This document shows, piece by piece, positions 36,929 to 46,612 of a DNA stretch of 64,000 nucleotides. This DNA comes from Bacillus sp. 1NLA3E. GTDB lineage: Bacteria; Bacillota; Bacilli; Bacillales; Cytobacillaceae. Positions within the stretch are counted from its first letter, which is position 1. Each line of letters starts with the position of its first letter. The notes below the pieces were generated by a model. That model was not told the DNA's origin. It saw only the letters and a program-made list of their open reading frames with translations, and did not search any database. The DNA lies in the NCBI RefSeq assembly GCF_000242895.2, contig NC_021171.1, positions 3,258,001 through 3,322,000 on the forward strand, read 5' to 3'. Position numbers and translations under genes: made by a program.

Positions 36929-38095
36929 TTAATCTCCTATTTTAGAAAACATACCAAATGATCGTTTGTATAATTCCCACCATGTTGCTGTTTTCACTTT
37001 ATCACCTGAAACCAACGGACTTTGGACAACTACTTTTCCTTTACTAACAAGCTGTAGTGTCCCGACTTTATCACCTTTATTGATCGGTGCTTTTATTTTT
37101 TTCTCAATGATAATCTGCTTCTTTACATCGTTAATACTTTCTCCTTTTTTGGTTAAAAGAGAAACCGACTCGCTGGTCACCACGGTTAATTTTTTCTTAT
37201 TTCCTTTACTTACCTTTGCTTCGCCAATGGCAATATTGCGCTTATAGATTGGATGAGTTTTGTATTGAGCAAATGCGTAATCCAACAACTTTGTCACCTG
37301 AGCATTTCGTTCCTTTGATGTTGGAGCACCAAATACAACCGCAATGACACGCATACCGTCCTTTTGTGCGGTTGCTGTTAAACAATATTTAGCATCATTT
37401 GTGAATCCTGTTTTTAAGCCATCTACACCAGGATAGAAACGAACAAGCTTATTTGTATTCACAAGCCAAAACTTATTATCGGTATTTTCTCGCAAATAGG
37501 CTTCATACGTCCCCGTAAATTTAGTGATGTCTTGATATTTTAAAAGTTCCTTAGCCATCATGGCCATATCATGGGCAGTACTATAGTGGTCCTGAATTGG
37601 TAAACCTGTTGTATTTTGAAATTTGGTATCTTTTAATCCTAATTCTTTGGCCTTTTTATTCATCATTTCTACGAATGCTGGTTCTGAGCCTGCAATCCGT
37701 TCGGCCATTGCAACGGAAGCATCATTCCCGGAGCCAATCGCAATTCCTTTTAGCATTTCTTGTGTAGTCATTTCTTCGCCAGGCTCTAAGAAAATTTGTG
37801 ATCCACCCATTGATGCAGCATATTCACTTGTGCGAATTTTTTCGTTGATATCAATCTTTCCCTTATCAAGAGCCTCCATGATTAGTAACATAGTCATTAT
37901 TTTTGTCATACTGGCCGGCGGCAATTGTTCGTTACTATTTTTCTCGTATAGCACCGTGCCTGTATCTCGTTCAATTAAAATGGCAGACCTGGCGTTGTCG
38001 ACAAGCTGTGTACTTTGTTCCTCTGCTGAAACTGATGGTATAACAAAAGTTAGTGTAAGTAATATCGCTATTACGATTGGCATAATTCGTTTCAT
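36929..38095 (-). CDS. dacF: DacF, sporulation D-Ala-D-Ala carboxypeptidase
   Basis: Start at ATG 38095 (MKRIMPIVIAIL), 9 bases behind gggagg; 388 residues, family length. Signal peptide (~1-24). Active-site motifs SMTK (~66), SGN (~122) and KTG (GLKTGFT, ~229). Works with DacB in setting spore cortex cross-linking. A readthrough transcript into spoIIAA is known in B. subtilis; no terminator is evident in the short gap here either. Confidence 0.95.
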   Translation of the reverse strand: MKRIMPIVIAILLTLTFVIPSVSAEEQSTQLVDNARSAILIERDTGTVLYEKNSNEQLPPASMTKIMTMLLIMEALDKGKIDINEKIRTSEYAASMGGSQIFLEPGEEMTTQEMLKGIAIGSGNDASVAMAERIAGSEPAFVEMMNKKAKELGLKDTKFQNTTGLPIQDHYSTAHDMAMMAKELLKYQDITKFTGTYEAYLRENTDNKFWLVNTNKLVRFYPGVDGLKTGFTNDAKYCLTATAQKDGMRVIAVVFGAPTSKERNAQVTKLLDYAFAQYKTHPIYKRNIAIGEAKVSKGNKKKLTVVTSESVSLLTKKGESINDVKKQIIIEKKIKAPINKGDKVGTLQLVSKGKVVVQSPLVSGDKVKTATWWELYKRSFGMFSKIGD

Positions 38096-38124
38096 TACCA
38101 TAAACCTCCCATTCTTAATGCCTT

Positions 38125-38154
38125 CATTTTTCACCATTCAAATCCTTTTTATAC
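38125..38154 (-). promoter_or_regulatory. Sigma-F/G-like promoter of dacF
   Basis: On the minus strand GTATA (38154-38150) and GGTGAAAAATG (38135-38125), 14 bp apart, fit GYWTA-N15-GGNRANANTR apart from one spacing and one base difference. dacF is forespore-expressed in B. subtilis. Confidence 0.5.
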
Positions 38155-38197
38155 AAATAATTTCTTGTTTAGGTAAAATTTTCATATTCAATCGCAC

Positions 38198-38234
38198 AAA
38201 AAAGCGCCAAGGTTATGTTTAACCTTGGCGCTTT
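38198..38234. terminator. pdp terminator, displaced by composite element B
   Basis: Perfect stem AAAAGCGCCAAGG/CCTTGGCGCTTTT with an A/T run on each side. Its right 20 bases recur at 39114-39133, next to the pdp stop codon. Confidence 0.85.
38215..38234. repeat. Left 20-bp direct repeat flanking element B
   Basis: ATGTTTAACCTTGGCGCTTT, identical to 39114-39133; it is the loop and right arm of the terminator. Confidence 0.85.
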
Positions 38235-38333
38235 TGAGAAACTCTCGACAGTCTATTATTTTAACTAATAAATTTAGTAATTCACCGCGTAAATTCGTTA
38301 TAACATTATTAAAATATGGGCTGTTCAATAAGT

Positions 38334-38468
38334 CTGTTGATTTCCGTTCCAGGCGCTTCGCTTTCCGCGGGGCGGGCGCTGAGCCTCCTCGGCGCTAAAG
38401 CGCCTGCGGGGTCTCACCTGTCCCGCTGCTCCCGCAGGAGTCTTCGCCCCTTCCACTCCAATCAACAG
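38334..38468 (-). repeat. GC-rich box, copy 7
   Basis: From CTGTTGATTTCCGTTCC to CCAATCAACAG, complete. Confidence 0.85.
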
Positions 38469-38517
38469 GGTGGTTCCAATAAGGATCTTCCACTCAACCA
38501 ATTAAACATGCTGTTTA

Positions 38518-38949
38518 TTGGTTATCTTTATGGCATTCGCATTAGAAGAAAAGGAGAAAGTAGCTTTGATGAATTCAAGGGTAGTTGTGGAAAAATGGGA
38601 ATCAATGAGCCACTATGATGCCCAAAATCCAAGGGTCGCGGAAAAATGGGAATCAATGAGCCGCTTTGATGCCCAAAATCCAAGGGTCGCGGAAAAATGG
38701 GAATCAATGAGCCGCTTTGATGCCCAAAATCCAAGAGTCGCGGAAAAATGGGAATCAATGAGCCGCTTTGATTCCCAAAATCCGAAGCGTCGTCCGAATG
38801 CTTTGATGGTACCAAGGAAGGTCTTGCCCAAATCAGAGTTTCTAGATAAAACATTTATATTTGTTGGGAAAACAAATATCTTTGTGAAAACAGCCCTTAG
38901 AAAAGGGAAAATTGAGCGATGCTTCGCTACTTCCGGTAACGGGGATTGA
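38518..38949 (+). CDS. Doubtful ORF with four 17-residue KWES repeats
   Basis: 143-codon open frame inside element B. Four units of EKWESMSRFDAQNPRVA (51 bp each, 38590-38793) are followed by KRRPNALMVPRK and a basic tail. A small ORF in element A keeps the same frame for the same repeat. There is no convincing ribosome site near the first ATG; the ATG at 38530 or 38569 are alternatives. It could be a real small protein carried by the element or an open frame imposed by the repeat. I recognise no domain. Confidence 0.35.
   Translation: MVIFMAFALEEKEKVALMNSRVVVEKWESMSHYDAQNPRVAEKWESMSRFDAQNPRVAEKWESMSRFDAQNPRVAEKWESMSRFDSQNPKRRPNALMVPRKVLPKSEFLDKTFIFVGKTNIFVKTALRKGKIERCFATSGNGD
38590..38793 (+). 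repeat. Four tandem 51-bp repeats
   Basis: Units start at 38590, 38641, 38692 and 38743 with GAAAAATGGGAATCAATGAG. They are nearly identical apart from the first (CACTATGATG) and last (GATTCCC). Two diverged units are found in element A at 22376-22440 on the other strand. Confidence 0.9.
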
Positions 38950-39002
38950 AGAATATAAGTGAAGAGGCTTTCCTTACTGCAGCCTGTCAAAACATAAAAA
39001 AA

Positions 39003-39050
39003 TTGCAACACATTTAGTCAGGTAGGCTAAGGTGTGTTACAATTCTTTAG
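39003..39050 (-). terminator. Terminator-like hairpin inside element B
   Basis: Arms TTGCAACACA/TGTGTTACAA with a T run on the minus strand (AAAAAAA at 38997-39003). Inverted counterpart of the hairpin at 22091-22139. Confidence 0.65.
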
Positions 39051-39059
39051 GTTGACGCC

Positions 39060-39085
39060 CTGTTGATTGGAGCGGAAATCAACAG
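39060..39085 (+). repeat. Collapsed box remnant, copy 8
   Basis: CTGTTGATTGGAGCGGA runs straight into AATCAACAG: only the two ends of the box remain, the ~110-bp middle being lost. Confidence 0.8.
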
Positions 39086-39113
39086 GTCCGTTAGCATGGC
39101 CAATCTGAAGATC

Positions 39114-39133
39114 ATGTTTAACCTTGGCGCTTT
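39114..39133. repeat. Right 20-bp direct repeat flanking element B
   Basis: Exact copy of 38215-38234. The pdp stop codon is 12 bp further right. Confidence 0.85.
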
Positions 39134-39144
39134 CTCAGCTGAGC

Positions 39145-40449
39145 TTATTCTGTTATTTGTTCATAAATTAGTTTTGGGGCTTTAACTGCTGTATTGGAAA
39201 GTTTGATGCTTTGATAGAGCTTTTCCTCCACAGTAGTGACGTTTTCAAAATTGCTGTAAATCGTTACAAGTGATTCGCCCTTCGCCACTTTATCACCAAT
39301 TTTCTTACGCAACATCAGACCCACAGCCAAATCTATTTCCGATTCTTTTGTCGCTCTTCCTGCTCCGAGTAACATCGCCGCGGTTCCTACCGCATCAGCA
39401 ACGATTTCAGCGACATACCCATCAGCCAACGCTGGTAATTCAAAGGTATAGGTTGACTGTGGTAGCTTGGTCGGATCATCCACGACTGAGCCATCTCCAC
39501 CTTGTGAACGTAGGAATAACTTCATACTCTCAAGAGCGGAACCATCATTGATCGCTGTTTCAAGCAGTTTTCTGGCTGCTTCAAGCGTCTCCGCTTTTTC
39601 AGCCAATAAAACCATATAGCTTCCTAATGTTAAACAAAGTTCAGTTAAATCTTCAGGACCTTCACCCTTTAACGTATCAATCGCTTCTTTTACCTCAAGG
39701 GCATTTCCAATCGCATATCCAAGTGGCTGGTTCATATCAGAAATGACCGCCATCGTTTTCCGACCAACATTATTCCCGATTCCCACCATAGCCTTAGCAA
39801 GTTCTCGTGACTGCTCTAGTGTTTTCATGAAAGCTCCGGCACCCGTTTTCACATCCAACACTATAGCGTCTGCACCGGCGGCAATTTTTTTACTCATAAT
39901 CGAACTAGCAATGAGCGGAATACTGTTTACGGTTGCTGTCACATCACGCAACGCATAAAGCTTTTTATCTGCTGGTGTTAAATTGCCACTTTGACCAATC
40001 ACCGCTAATTTATTCTTGTTGACAAGTTCAATGAATTCTTCATTTTTAATTTCAACATGAAAGCCCGCGACCGCCTCAAGCTTGTCAATCGTCCCACCCG
40101 TATGGCCTAATCCGCGTCCAGACATTTTAGCTACAGGTACACCCACTGCAGCTACAAGAGGACCAAGCACCAACGTCGTTGTATCACCTACACCACCTGT
40201 TGAATGCTTATCTACCTTTATCCCTTCAATTTCAGACAAATCAATTTGATCACCAGATTCAACCATCGCCATTGTTAAATCGGCTCGCTCGGTTTCAGTC
40301 ATCCCCTGAAAATAAATCGCCATCGTTAGGGCGCTCATTTGATAATCTGGGATGGATCCAATCGTATAACCATCTATAATAAATTTTATTTCCTCTTTAG
40401 TAAGTTCAAGGCCATCACGTTTTTTTTCGATTAAATCGACCATTCTCAT
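39145..40449 (-). CDS. pdp: Pyrimidine-nucleoside phosphorylase
   Basis: Start taken as ATG 40449 ([20 protein letters not shown]), giving 434 residues as in B. subtilis. Family signature [20 protein letters not shown] (~81-100), phosphate-binding [16 protein letters not shown], and a C-terminal barrel-hammerhead domain. Splits uridine, deoxyuridine and thymidine with phosphate, giving ribose- or deoxyribose-1-phosphate, which Drm then converts. Last gene of drm-pupG-pdp; its terminator is split from it by element B. Confidence 0.95.
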   Translation of the reverse strand: MRMVDLIEKKRDGLELTKEEIKFIIDGYTIGSIPDYQMSALTMAIYFQGMTETERADLTMAMVESGDQIDLSEIEGIKVDKHSTGGVGDTTTLVLGPLVAAVGVPVAKMSGRGLGHTGGTIDKLEAVAGFHVEIKNEEFIELVNKNKLAVIGQSGNLTPADKKLYALRDVTATVNSIPLIASSIMSKKIAAGADAIVLDVKTGAGAFMKTLEQSRELAKAMVGIGNNVGRKTMAVISDMNQPLGYAIGNALEVKEAIDTLKGEGPEDLTELCLTLGSYMVLLAEKAETLEAARKLLETAINDGSALESMKLFLRSQGGDGSVVDDPTKLPQSTYTFELPALADGYVAEIVADAVGTAAMLLGAGRATKESEIDLAVGLMLRKKIGDKVAKGESLVTIYSNFENVTTVEEKLYQSIKLSNTAVKAPKLIYEQITE

Positions 40450-40488
40450 TATGGACACCACATTTCTCAATATTAGCTTTGTTTGTTC

Positions 40489-41298
40489 TCATTTAAGCGA
40501 GGCAACAATCGCTTTTATATATTTAAGAAAATTTGCTTTTACCCTTTCCGTTGTCTCCATTACCTCTTCATGAGAAAGGGGCTGATTTACAATCCCGGCA
40601 GCCATATTGGATATACAGGAGATTCCCAATACGTCTAAACCAGCATGCCGTGCAACAATTACCTCTGGAACAGTTGACATGCCGACTGCATCACCGCCAA
40701 GGATTCTCAGCATTTTCACTTCTGCAGGAGTTTCATAAGTTGGACCGGTATTCCCGACATAGACCCCTTCTTTGACAGGAATCTGTAACTCATTCGCAAT
40801 TACTTTTGCTTGTTCTCGTAAATCATGACGATAGGCATCCGACATATCCGGGAACCGCGGTCCAAGTTTGGCATCGTTTTTCCCGATTAATGGATTGGAA
40901 CCCATATTATTAATATGATCAGAGATTAGCATTAAATCTCCTGGCTCAAAATTCTCATTAATTCCCCCGGCTGCATTGGTCACGATTAATATCTCGACTC
41001 CTAATTGTTTCATAACGCGAACCGGAAACGTTACCTTTTCAAAACTGTAACCTTCATAATAATGAAAACGTCCCTGCATTGCTACGACCTGAACGCCATC
41101 TAACAACCCGAATACGAGTTGGCCTGCGTGCCCCTCAACCGTTGATACTGGAAAATCCGGGATTTGGTGATAGGGTATTTTCACTGGTTCTTCAATTTCG
41201 TCAGCTAAAACTCCTAAACCTGAACCTAAGATCAGTCCAATTTTTGGAGTTTTAGTATATTTTTCTTTTAAAAATATTGCTGCATTTTCACTGTTCAT
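40489..41298 (-). CDS. pupG: Purine nucleoside phosphorylase
   Basis: Start at ATG 41298 behind gtggggtg (a GTG at 41307 is the alternative). 269 residues of the trimeric PNP family: GLILGSGLG (~20-28), HAGQLVFG, and [23 protein letters not shown], with the base-binding Glu and Asn around [20 protein letters not shown]. Phosphorolysis of guanosine and inosine. Lies between drm and pdp in a nucleoside salvage operon. Confidence 0.94.
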   Translation of the reverse strand: MNSENAAIFLKEKYTKTPKIGLILGSGLGVLADEIEEPVKIPYHQIPDFPVSTVEGHAGQLVFGLLDGVQVVAMQGRFHYYEGYSFEKVTFPVRVMKQLGVEILIVTNAAGGINENFEPGDLMLISDHINNMGSNPLIGKNDAKLGPRFPDMSDAYRHDLREQAKVIANELQIPVKEGVYVGNTGPTYETPAEVKMLRILGGDAVGMSTVPEVIVARHAGLDVLGISCISNMAAGIVNQPLSHEEVMETTERVKANFLKYIKAIVASLK

Positions 41299-41313
41299 TG
41301 TCTTCACCCCACT

Positions 41314-42492
41314 CTATTTTAAATCATGCAAAAAGCTTTTCCCAAAGCTTGGTGCCTTCACTTCAAAATTCTCCGCAACGGTTGCTCCAATATCTGCAAA
41401 GGTTTCGCGAACTGGTAGTTCTTTACCTTCTTTCATGTTTTTTGAATAAACGATGAGTGGCACGTATTCTCTCGTGTGGTCTGTGCCCGGGTGAACAGGG
41501 TCATTTCCATGGTCGGCCGTAATAATTAATAAATCATCATCCTTCATTTTTTCAAAAACTTCCGGTAACCGAGCATCATACTCTTCTAACGCCTTTCCAT
41601 AACCAATCGGATCGCGGCGATGACCATATAAAGCATCAAAATCAACTAGATTAACAAAGCTAATGCCAGTAAAATCCATATCGAAAGACTCTAACAATTT
41701 ATCCATTCCATCCATGTTCGAAATGGTTCTTAGTGATTTCGTGACCCCTTCACCGTCGTATATATCAGCGATTTTACCAATTGCCACAACATCTAATCCA
41801 GAATCCTTCAACTCATTCATCACTGTGCGACCAAATGGCTTTAATGCGTAATCATGACGGTTCGAGGTTCTTTTAAAGTTACCAGGCTCTCCAACAAATG
41901 GGCGAGCAATAACGCGTCCCACCATATATTTTTCATCCAAGGTTAATTCCCGGGCTATTTTACAAATTTTATATTGCTCTTCGATAGAGATGATGTCTTC
42001 GTGTGCTGCGATTTGCAGGACTGAATCCGCAGACGTATAGACGATTAAGGCACCCGTTTTAACGTGCTCTTCGCCTAACTCAACTAATATTTCAGTTCCA
42101 CTCGCCGGTTTGTTCCCAATAATCTTTCTACCAGCTCGAGATTCAAGCTCAGAGATTAACTCATCCGGAAAACCATCTGGAAACACTCTGAATGGTGTTT
42201 GAATATTCAAGCCCATGATTTCCCAATGTCCTGTCATCGTATCTTTTCCATTAGATGCTTCTTGCATTTTTGTATAAAAAGCAAGCGGCTTACCCGTTTG
42301 GTCAATTCCGCTTATTTCTTTTATATTACCAAGCCCCAACTTTGCCATGTTCGGCATATTCAAGCCATTCATTTTTTCAGCGATGTGACCAATCGTATTT
42401 GAACCCTGATCTCCAAATACTTCGGCATCAGGTGCTTCACCAATTCCGACCGAGTCCATTACAATAATAAAAATACGCTTATATGTATGCAT
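41314..42492 (-). CDS. drm: Phosphopentomutase
   Basis: Start at ATG 42492 ([20 protein letters not shown]), 12 bases behind aaggagg; 392 residues. Alkaline-phosphatase superfamily metal ligands: [14 protein letters not shown] (~10-23), the phospho-acceptor Thr in [14 protein letters not shown], and [22 protein letters not shown]. Interconverts (deoxy)ribose-1- and -5-phosphate, linking nucleoside breakdown to central metabolism. First gene of drm-pupG-pdp. Synonym deoB. Confidence 0.95.
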   Translation of the reverse strand: MHTYKRIFIIVMDSVGIGEAPDAEVFGDQGSNTIGHIAEKMNGLNMPNMAKLGLGNIKEISGIDQTGKPLAFYTKMQEASNGKDTMTGHWEIMGLNIQTPFRVFPDGFPDELISELESRAGRKIIGNKPASGTEILVELGEEHVKTGALIVYTSADSVLQIAAHEDIISIEEQYKICKIARELTLDEKYMVGRVIARPFVGEPGNFKRTSNRHDYALKPFGRTVMNELKDSGLDVVAIGKIADIYDGEGVTKSLRTISNMDGMDKLLESFDMDFTGISFVNLVDFDALYGHRRDPIGYGKALEEYDARLPEVFEKMKDDDLLIITADHGNDPVHPGTDHTREYVPLIVYSKNMKEGKELPVRETFADIGATVAENFEVKAPSFGKSFLHDLK

Positions 42493-42628
42493 AATCCGTT
42501 TCATCCTCCTTCGGTTGATCCGTTTCAAATATACCTAATAGAATTCCCTACTTTAATCCGAATAATCATCTTTATTCGTCAGAAGTCTGACATCTACATT
42601 GTACTAATAAATACTCCCAATAGACAAG

Positions 42629-42658
42629 AAAAAGCCGCAAAATTTCACGGCGGCTTTT
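42629..42658 (-). terminator. xerD terminator
   Basis: Stem AAAAGCCGC/GCGGCTTTT with T run on the minus strand. Confidence 0.85.
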
Positions 42659-42676
42659 CCCCTCTCTATTAAACTA

Positions 42677-43567
42677 TTATGCTCGCGGATGAAATTGACT
42701 ATATACATCCTTTAATCTCGTTTTCGTTACATGCGTATATATTTGTGTAGTTGAGATATCCGCATGTCCTAGCATTTCTTGGACTGCCCGTAGGTCAGCT
42801 CCATTTTCCAAAAGATGGGTCGCAAACGAATGCCTTAATGTATGTGGAGTCAAGTCTTTGCTAATCCCTGCACTTGTTGTAAGGCGCTTTAATATTTTCC
42901 AGAAACCCTGCCTGGTTAACCTTTTTCCAAGGTGATTTAAAAACAAGGCGTCATCCTTCTGTTTTTTTAAAAATAAAGGTCGACCATTCTCCAGATACTC
43001 TTGAATCGCATGTGTAGCCGTTCTTCCGATTGGAATAATTCGTTCCTTACTTCCTTTTCCCATACAACGAACAAAGCCCATCGTTAAATGAACATCGCCC
43101 AAATCTAAACCAATTAATTCACTCACACGAATACCTGTGGCATAGAGAAGTTCGATCATGGCTTTGTCCCGTTTGCCAAAATGGTCGTGAACCTGCGGGG
43201 AATCCAACAATTTTTCTACTTCTTGGATACTTAGAACCTTTGGGAGGGAACGCTCTCTCTTTGGCGATTCGATGTGAACAGTTGGATCGCGTTCTACTAT
43301 TTTTTCTCTTAGTAGAAATTGATGGAATGCTCGAATCGAGGCAATATGACGCGCGAGCGTTTTCGAAGACTTCCCTTGATCTTTTAGTTGTGCTAAAAAA
43401 CGAATAATTTGAAATCGCTGGACTTCATTTAAATCGTTCAGCAATTCAATCGACTTTAAATAGTGAAGATAGCCGTGAAGATCCCGTTCGTAGGAAACGA
43501 TTGTGTTTTTGGCAAGTCCCTTTTCTACAATTAAAAAGTGGATAAAATCTCGAAGTCGATCTTCCAT
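42677..43567 (-). CDS. xerD: XerD, site-specific tyrosine recombinase
   Basis: 296 residues, exactly the B. subtilis length. N-terminal SAM-like core-binding domain (~1-85) and the catalytic domain with Arg in [23 protein letters not shown] (His, Arg), and [15 protein letters not shown] (His and nucleophile Tyr). Resolves chromosome dimers at dif with a Xer partner. Confidence 0.95.
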   Translation of the reverse strand: MEDRLRDFIHFLIVEKGLAKNTIVSYERDLHGYLHYLKSIELLNDLNEVQRFQIIRFLAQLKDQGKSSKTLARHIASIRAFHQFLLREKIVERDPTVHIESPKRERSLPKVLSIQEVEKLLDSPQVHDHFGKRDKAMIELLYATGIRVSELIGLDLGDVHLTMGFVRCMGKGSKERIIPIGRTATHAIQEYLENGRPLFLKKQKDDALFLNHLGKRLTRQGFWKILKRLTTSAGISKDLTPHTLRHSFATHLLENGADLRAVQEMLGHADISTTQIYTHVTKTRLKDVYSQFHPRA

Positions 43568-43574
43568 GATATCA

Positions 43575-43802
43575 TTACTCCCCGTTTAAATAAAACAGTT
43601 TTAGGCGATCAAGCCAGGGCATACTCTTGCTATCTACTGATGCCGATACCTTTAGTGCGGACCCTTGTGGCTCATCATAACGATGATAATTTTGATATTC
43701 TTCATTAACCCACATCATCCCATAATAAAAAAGGACTGTGCATCCTGTGAACAAAACAAATACCCTTATTGATTTGAAAAATAGCCTAAACCATGCTTTC
43801 AT
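43575..43802 (-). CDS. yqzK: YqzK, DUF4227 small membrane protein
   Basis: 75 residues from ATG 43802 behind ggaggatg. One membrane helix (~5-28) then a short external domain. Same place, between fur and xerD, as B. subtilis yqzK. Function unknown. Confidence 0.85.
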   Translation of the reverse strand: MKAWFRLFFKSIRVFVLFTGCTVLFYYGMMWVNEEYQNYHRYDEPQGSALKVSASVDSKSMPWLDRLKLFYLNGE

Positions 43803-43898
43803 TTTACATCCTCCAGCCAATGCATACTAGTACAAGGTATGCCAAACCCGGCAGGAATTATACCTACAGCACTATTTTTAGCAAAAAAATGATAAATT

Positions 43899-43976
43899 AA
43901 AAAGAGGTAAACTCTTTTTTTGAACACCCAAGAAAAATAAAAATGGATGAAACTGAAATGAGTTCGACCTCTTTGG
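43899..43976 (-). terminator. Probable fur terminator
   Basis: Arms AAAGAGGT and ACCTCTTT, with inner GAACTC/GAGTTT pairing and a T-rich tail on the minus strand. The loop is long, so the assignment is tentative. Confidence 0.5.
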
Positions 43977-43977
43977 T

Positions 43978-44451
43978 TTATTCAGCAATTTTTTTAGCGT
44001 TTTTTTCTTGACAGCGATGGCAGATTCCATGAAATGTTAAACGGTGATCCTTGATCTTAAACTTCCATTGCCGTTCAACAACTGCCTCGACATCATCAAG
44101 TAAATCCTCTTGAATTTCATCCACCGCTCCACATTCTATACAAACTAAGTGGTGGTGAAAATGTGCAGCACCCTCTTGACGGAGATCATAACGGGATACT
44201 CCGTCACCAAAATTAATTCTATCAACTATTTTCAATTCTGTTAGTAATTCCAATGTTCGGTATACAGTTGCTAGACCAATCTCCGGAGATTTTTCTTTAA
44301 CGAGGAGGTAAACATCTTCCGCACTTAAATGATCCTCTTCATGTTCTAACAAGACTCGAACCGTTGCTTCACGCTGTGGTGTTAATTTATAGCTAGATGA
44401 ATGAAGCTGTTTTTTTATCCGTTCAATTCTACTTTCCATACTCTCAGTCAC
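43978..44451 (-). CDS. fur: Fur, ferric uptake regulator
   Basis: I favour the GTG at 44451, 7 bases behind gggaggg, giving 157 residues; the classical ATG at 44439 (MESRIERIKKQLHSSSYKLT) lies 19 bases from that site. Winged helix (~5-85) with PEIGLATVYRTLELL as recognition region; metal sites HFHHHLVCIECG and CHRCQEK. Represses iron uptake genes when Fe2+ is plentiful. Confidence 0.96.
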   Translation of the reverse strand: MTESMESRIERIKKQLHSSSYKLTPQREATVRVLLEHEEDHLSAEDVYLLVKEKSPEIGLATVYRTLELLTELKIVDRINFGDGVSRYDLRQEGAAHFHHHLVCIECGAVDEIQEDLLDDVEAVVERQWKFKIKDHRLTFHGICHRCQEKNAKKIAE

Positions 44452-44567
44452 TACAGGTCCCTCCCTCGCCACTTTCCATTCTCATTATAACAGAAGGAGA
44501 GCCAGTTTCAAAAAAAATAATTCTAAATAAGAAAAAATATTACTTATCATATAATAATGATTACAAT

Positions 44568-45209
44568 TTAATGAAGAGCACCAATAACCGACTTCATTAG
44601 TGAAGGAGAAAGGTATGCCTCAATCGCAGCCGCCGCGGTTAAAAAAACAACTGCTACTACTAACGTGACGAGGTATCGTGATAACAATGGTAAAATCGGA
44701 TGGCTTATCTTTTTCATAAACTGCCTTCGCACCATTTGTAATGAGAAGGTAATCGAAATGACGGCCATAATGATAAAAATAGGAATGATAATAAAATTTT
44801 GTGGTAGCACAGACACAAACGACAGCAAAAACCCATCCCAGCCCATTTGATTGACCAAGAAACCGACGGTAAATCCAACTACCATTCCTTTAATAAATAG
44901 AAGGATAAGAATAATCGGCAAGCCAATGATTGAAATGCCCAACAACCACATTAAGCCAATAAATTTGCTGTTATGAAGCAAGCTTTGTACAAACAAATCA
45001 TTTGCTGACACTTCTTTACCATCTGATAGCTGACCAAAAAATTGTGACAAATAATAGAATAAATCCTCTTTTTGTGAAAAACTCAAGCTGTTGACGACAA
45101 CTGCCCCAAAAATGACTCCCATTAAAAAAAGCACAATCACGAATATATAGACTGAGGAATATTCACGAAAATGATTGGCCGCGATGTTCTGGTATAATCT
45201 CTTCTTCAT
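44568..45209 (-). CDS. spoIIM: SpoIIM, engulfment protein of the DMP complex
   Basis: 213 residues with five or so membrane helices and the SpoIIM-family pattern (GLMWLLGISIIGLPIILILLFIKGMVVGFTVGFL). With SpoIID and SpoIIP it drives septal peptidoglycan removal and engulfment in sporulation. Next to fur as in B. subtilis. The 45210-45401 gap upstream shows no gene. Confidence 0.95.
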   Translation of the reverse strand: MKKRLYQNIAANHFREYSSVYIFVIVLFLMGVIFGAVVVNSLSFSQKEDLFYYLSQFFGQLSDGKEVSANDLFVQSLLHNSKFIGLMWLLGISIIGLPIILILLFIKGMVVGFTVGFLVNQMGWDGFLLSFVSVLPQNFIIIPIFIIMAVISITFSLQMVRRQFMKKISHPILPLLSRYLVTLVVAVVFLTAAAAIEAYLSPSLMKSVIGALH

Positions 45210-45401
45210 TGTCTTCCTCCTAGATTTAATTATTACATTCTATGCTTGTCTAGCTTATCTATGACTCCGAATCTAGTAATTTTTGGAGGAAGGTGAGTTG
45301 TTTCGGATTTTATGGGTCGCTTTTCTGATTTTGTGGGTCAATGTGGAAATTATCACATAAAACTTATTACAATTTACACCTTATCAGTTACTCTTTTATG
45401 C

Positions 45402-45434
45402 AAAAAAAGCCTGCCCAAAGTATCTGGACAGACC
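45402..45434 (-). terminator. yqxK terminator
   Basis: Stem GCCTGCCCA/TGGACAGACC (one mismatch) with T7 on the minus strand. Confidence 0.8.
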
Positions 45435-45448
45435 ATGTTTTATCCACT

Positions 45449-46612
45449 TTAGTCGGCAATTTTGCCATACTTTCCACCCCCGCCAGCGGCAAGTTTTAAC
45501 TCTCCTTGGCGGGCCTTGATAATCAACTCAGCAACCTTTTCGGGAATCACCTGTTTAAGTGCTTCTGCTGGAACTTCGTGGAGAATCGCCATTTCAGTGC
45601 CAAAATGATCAAGCAGCTTTCTTAGTAACTTCGGTCCAAGTCCTGAAATGAAATCAAGCGGGACTTGGTGAACATATGGCGGACGATCTTCGGGAGGATT
45701 TGCATCCGATTTCAATTCCAAAATCCGATCAGCAACGCCCTTCACTGTTTTTGTATCCTGACAATGTGGGCACTGCGATTCTTCTGGCGAGTATGGATTT
45801 TGACAAGTTGCACAAACGGTTTGATGATACTTACCAAGCAATGGATCTAAACCGTAATTGGCGACAATTCTTCGATTACCTTGGCGGTTTAACGCTTTTG
45901 CAAGTTCGGCGAATGACGGCTCTTTCATGGCGATTACCTGGTATTCACGGGCAATCTTCGGCAATGAATGCGCATCAGAATTCGTTACAAATGAATATTG
46001 ATGCAACTCCTCTAACTGATCAGCCATAAACGTATCTGAGCTCAAGCCGAGTTCGATTCCGTCAATTTGCTCTGGATCCAATACTTCAGTTAATGAGCGG
46101 ACGACTCCCTTACCATAAAGGCTTTTAAAAGGAGTAAACACATGTGCCGGAATAAAGATTCCAGACAGCTCCTTGACCTTTTTTTGCAGCTCCCTGCCGC
46201 TGACATAAATTCGCTGTGAGCTAAGGTTAATATTTTTCAAATGACCGGAAAGCCAACCTGAAAACTGTTTCATGACCTGAAGCGTTGGGAAATAACAAAG
46301 TAAATGGATGGGTCCTTGACAATCATCATCGTAGATTTCCAGCTCCGAGCCCGGGATAACGGTTAAGCCCCCATAGTTGAGTCCTCCGTCGGGATGCTCC
46401 GTCAGTTCACCGGACTCCATTAATTTTTCCATTTCCATAATTACTTCGGGCGAGTGGCAATCAATGATTCCAATCATATTCAAGCCTTTTTCATTTCGAG
46501 CATGATCAATGATATTCGAAAAGGTTAATGATTTTGCCCCGGTAATTTTTACAGCCTTGCCTGTAAATGTTCTGCCGATATGTATATGTAAATCAACATA
46601 GTAGTGGTTCAT
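45449..46612 (-). CDS. yqxK: YqxK, PHP-domain endonuclease Q-like protein
   Basis: 387 residues. PHP-domain metal motifs DLHIHIGRTF (~7-16), IIDCHSPEV (~49-57), PAHVFTPF and TNSDAHSLPKIAREY; a zinc ribbon with CATC and CPHC (~265-285); and a C-terminal helix-hairpin-helix (LDFISGLGPKLLRKLLDHF). This is the architecture of endonuclease Q, which cuts DNA 5' of hypoxanthine, uracil or xanthine. A Bacillus EndoQ has been characterised; activity of this one is inferred. 1-bp overlap with nudF. Confidence 0.9.
   Translation of the reverse strand: MNHYYVDLHIHIGRTFTGKAVKITGAKSLTFSNIIDHARNEKGLNMIGIIDCHSPEVIMEMEKLMESGELTEHPDGGLNYGGLTVIPGSELEIYDDDCQGPIHLLCYFPTLQVMKQFSGWLSGHLKNINLSSQRIYVSGRELQKKVKELSGIFIPAHVFTPFKSLYGKGVVRSLTEVLDPEQIDGIELGLSSDTFMADQLEELHQYSFVTNSDAHSLPKIAREYQVIAMKEPSFAELAKALNRQGNRRIVANYGLDPLLGKYHQTVCATCQNPYSPEESQCPHCQDTKTVKGVADRILELKSDANPPEDRPPYVHQVPLDFISGLGPKLLRKLLDHFGTEMAILHEVPAEALKQVIPEKVAELIIKARQGELKLAAGGGGKYGKIAD

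Larger units (their letters stand above)
38235..39113. mobile_element. Composite repeat element B (879 bp)
   Basis: Order: left arm similar to the 186-bp palindromic element at 2585-2770 (38243-38333); box copy 7 in minus orientation (38334-38468); a module with four 51-bp KWES repeats on the plus strand (38590-38793) and a conserved tail; a terminator-like hairpin (39003-39050); a collapsed box (39060-39085); and a right arm (39086-39113) nearly identical to the right arm of element A. It is inserted in the pdp terminator between 20-bp direct repeats. No transposase. It fills the dacF-pdp gap. Confidence 0.75.

Noticed and set aside
38590-38793. CRISPR array
   Set aside because: The four 51-bp units are contiguous without spacers; no cas genes are nearby.
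38528-39011. Minus-strand open frames across the KWES repeats of element B
   Set aside because: They are antisense products of the 51-bp repeat (GSLIPIFPR or SKRLIDSHFSATLGFWA units), open because the repeat length is a multiple of three.
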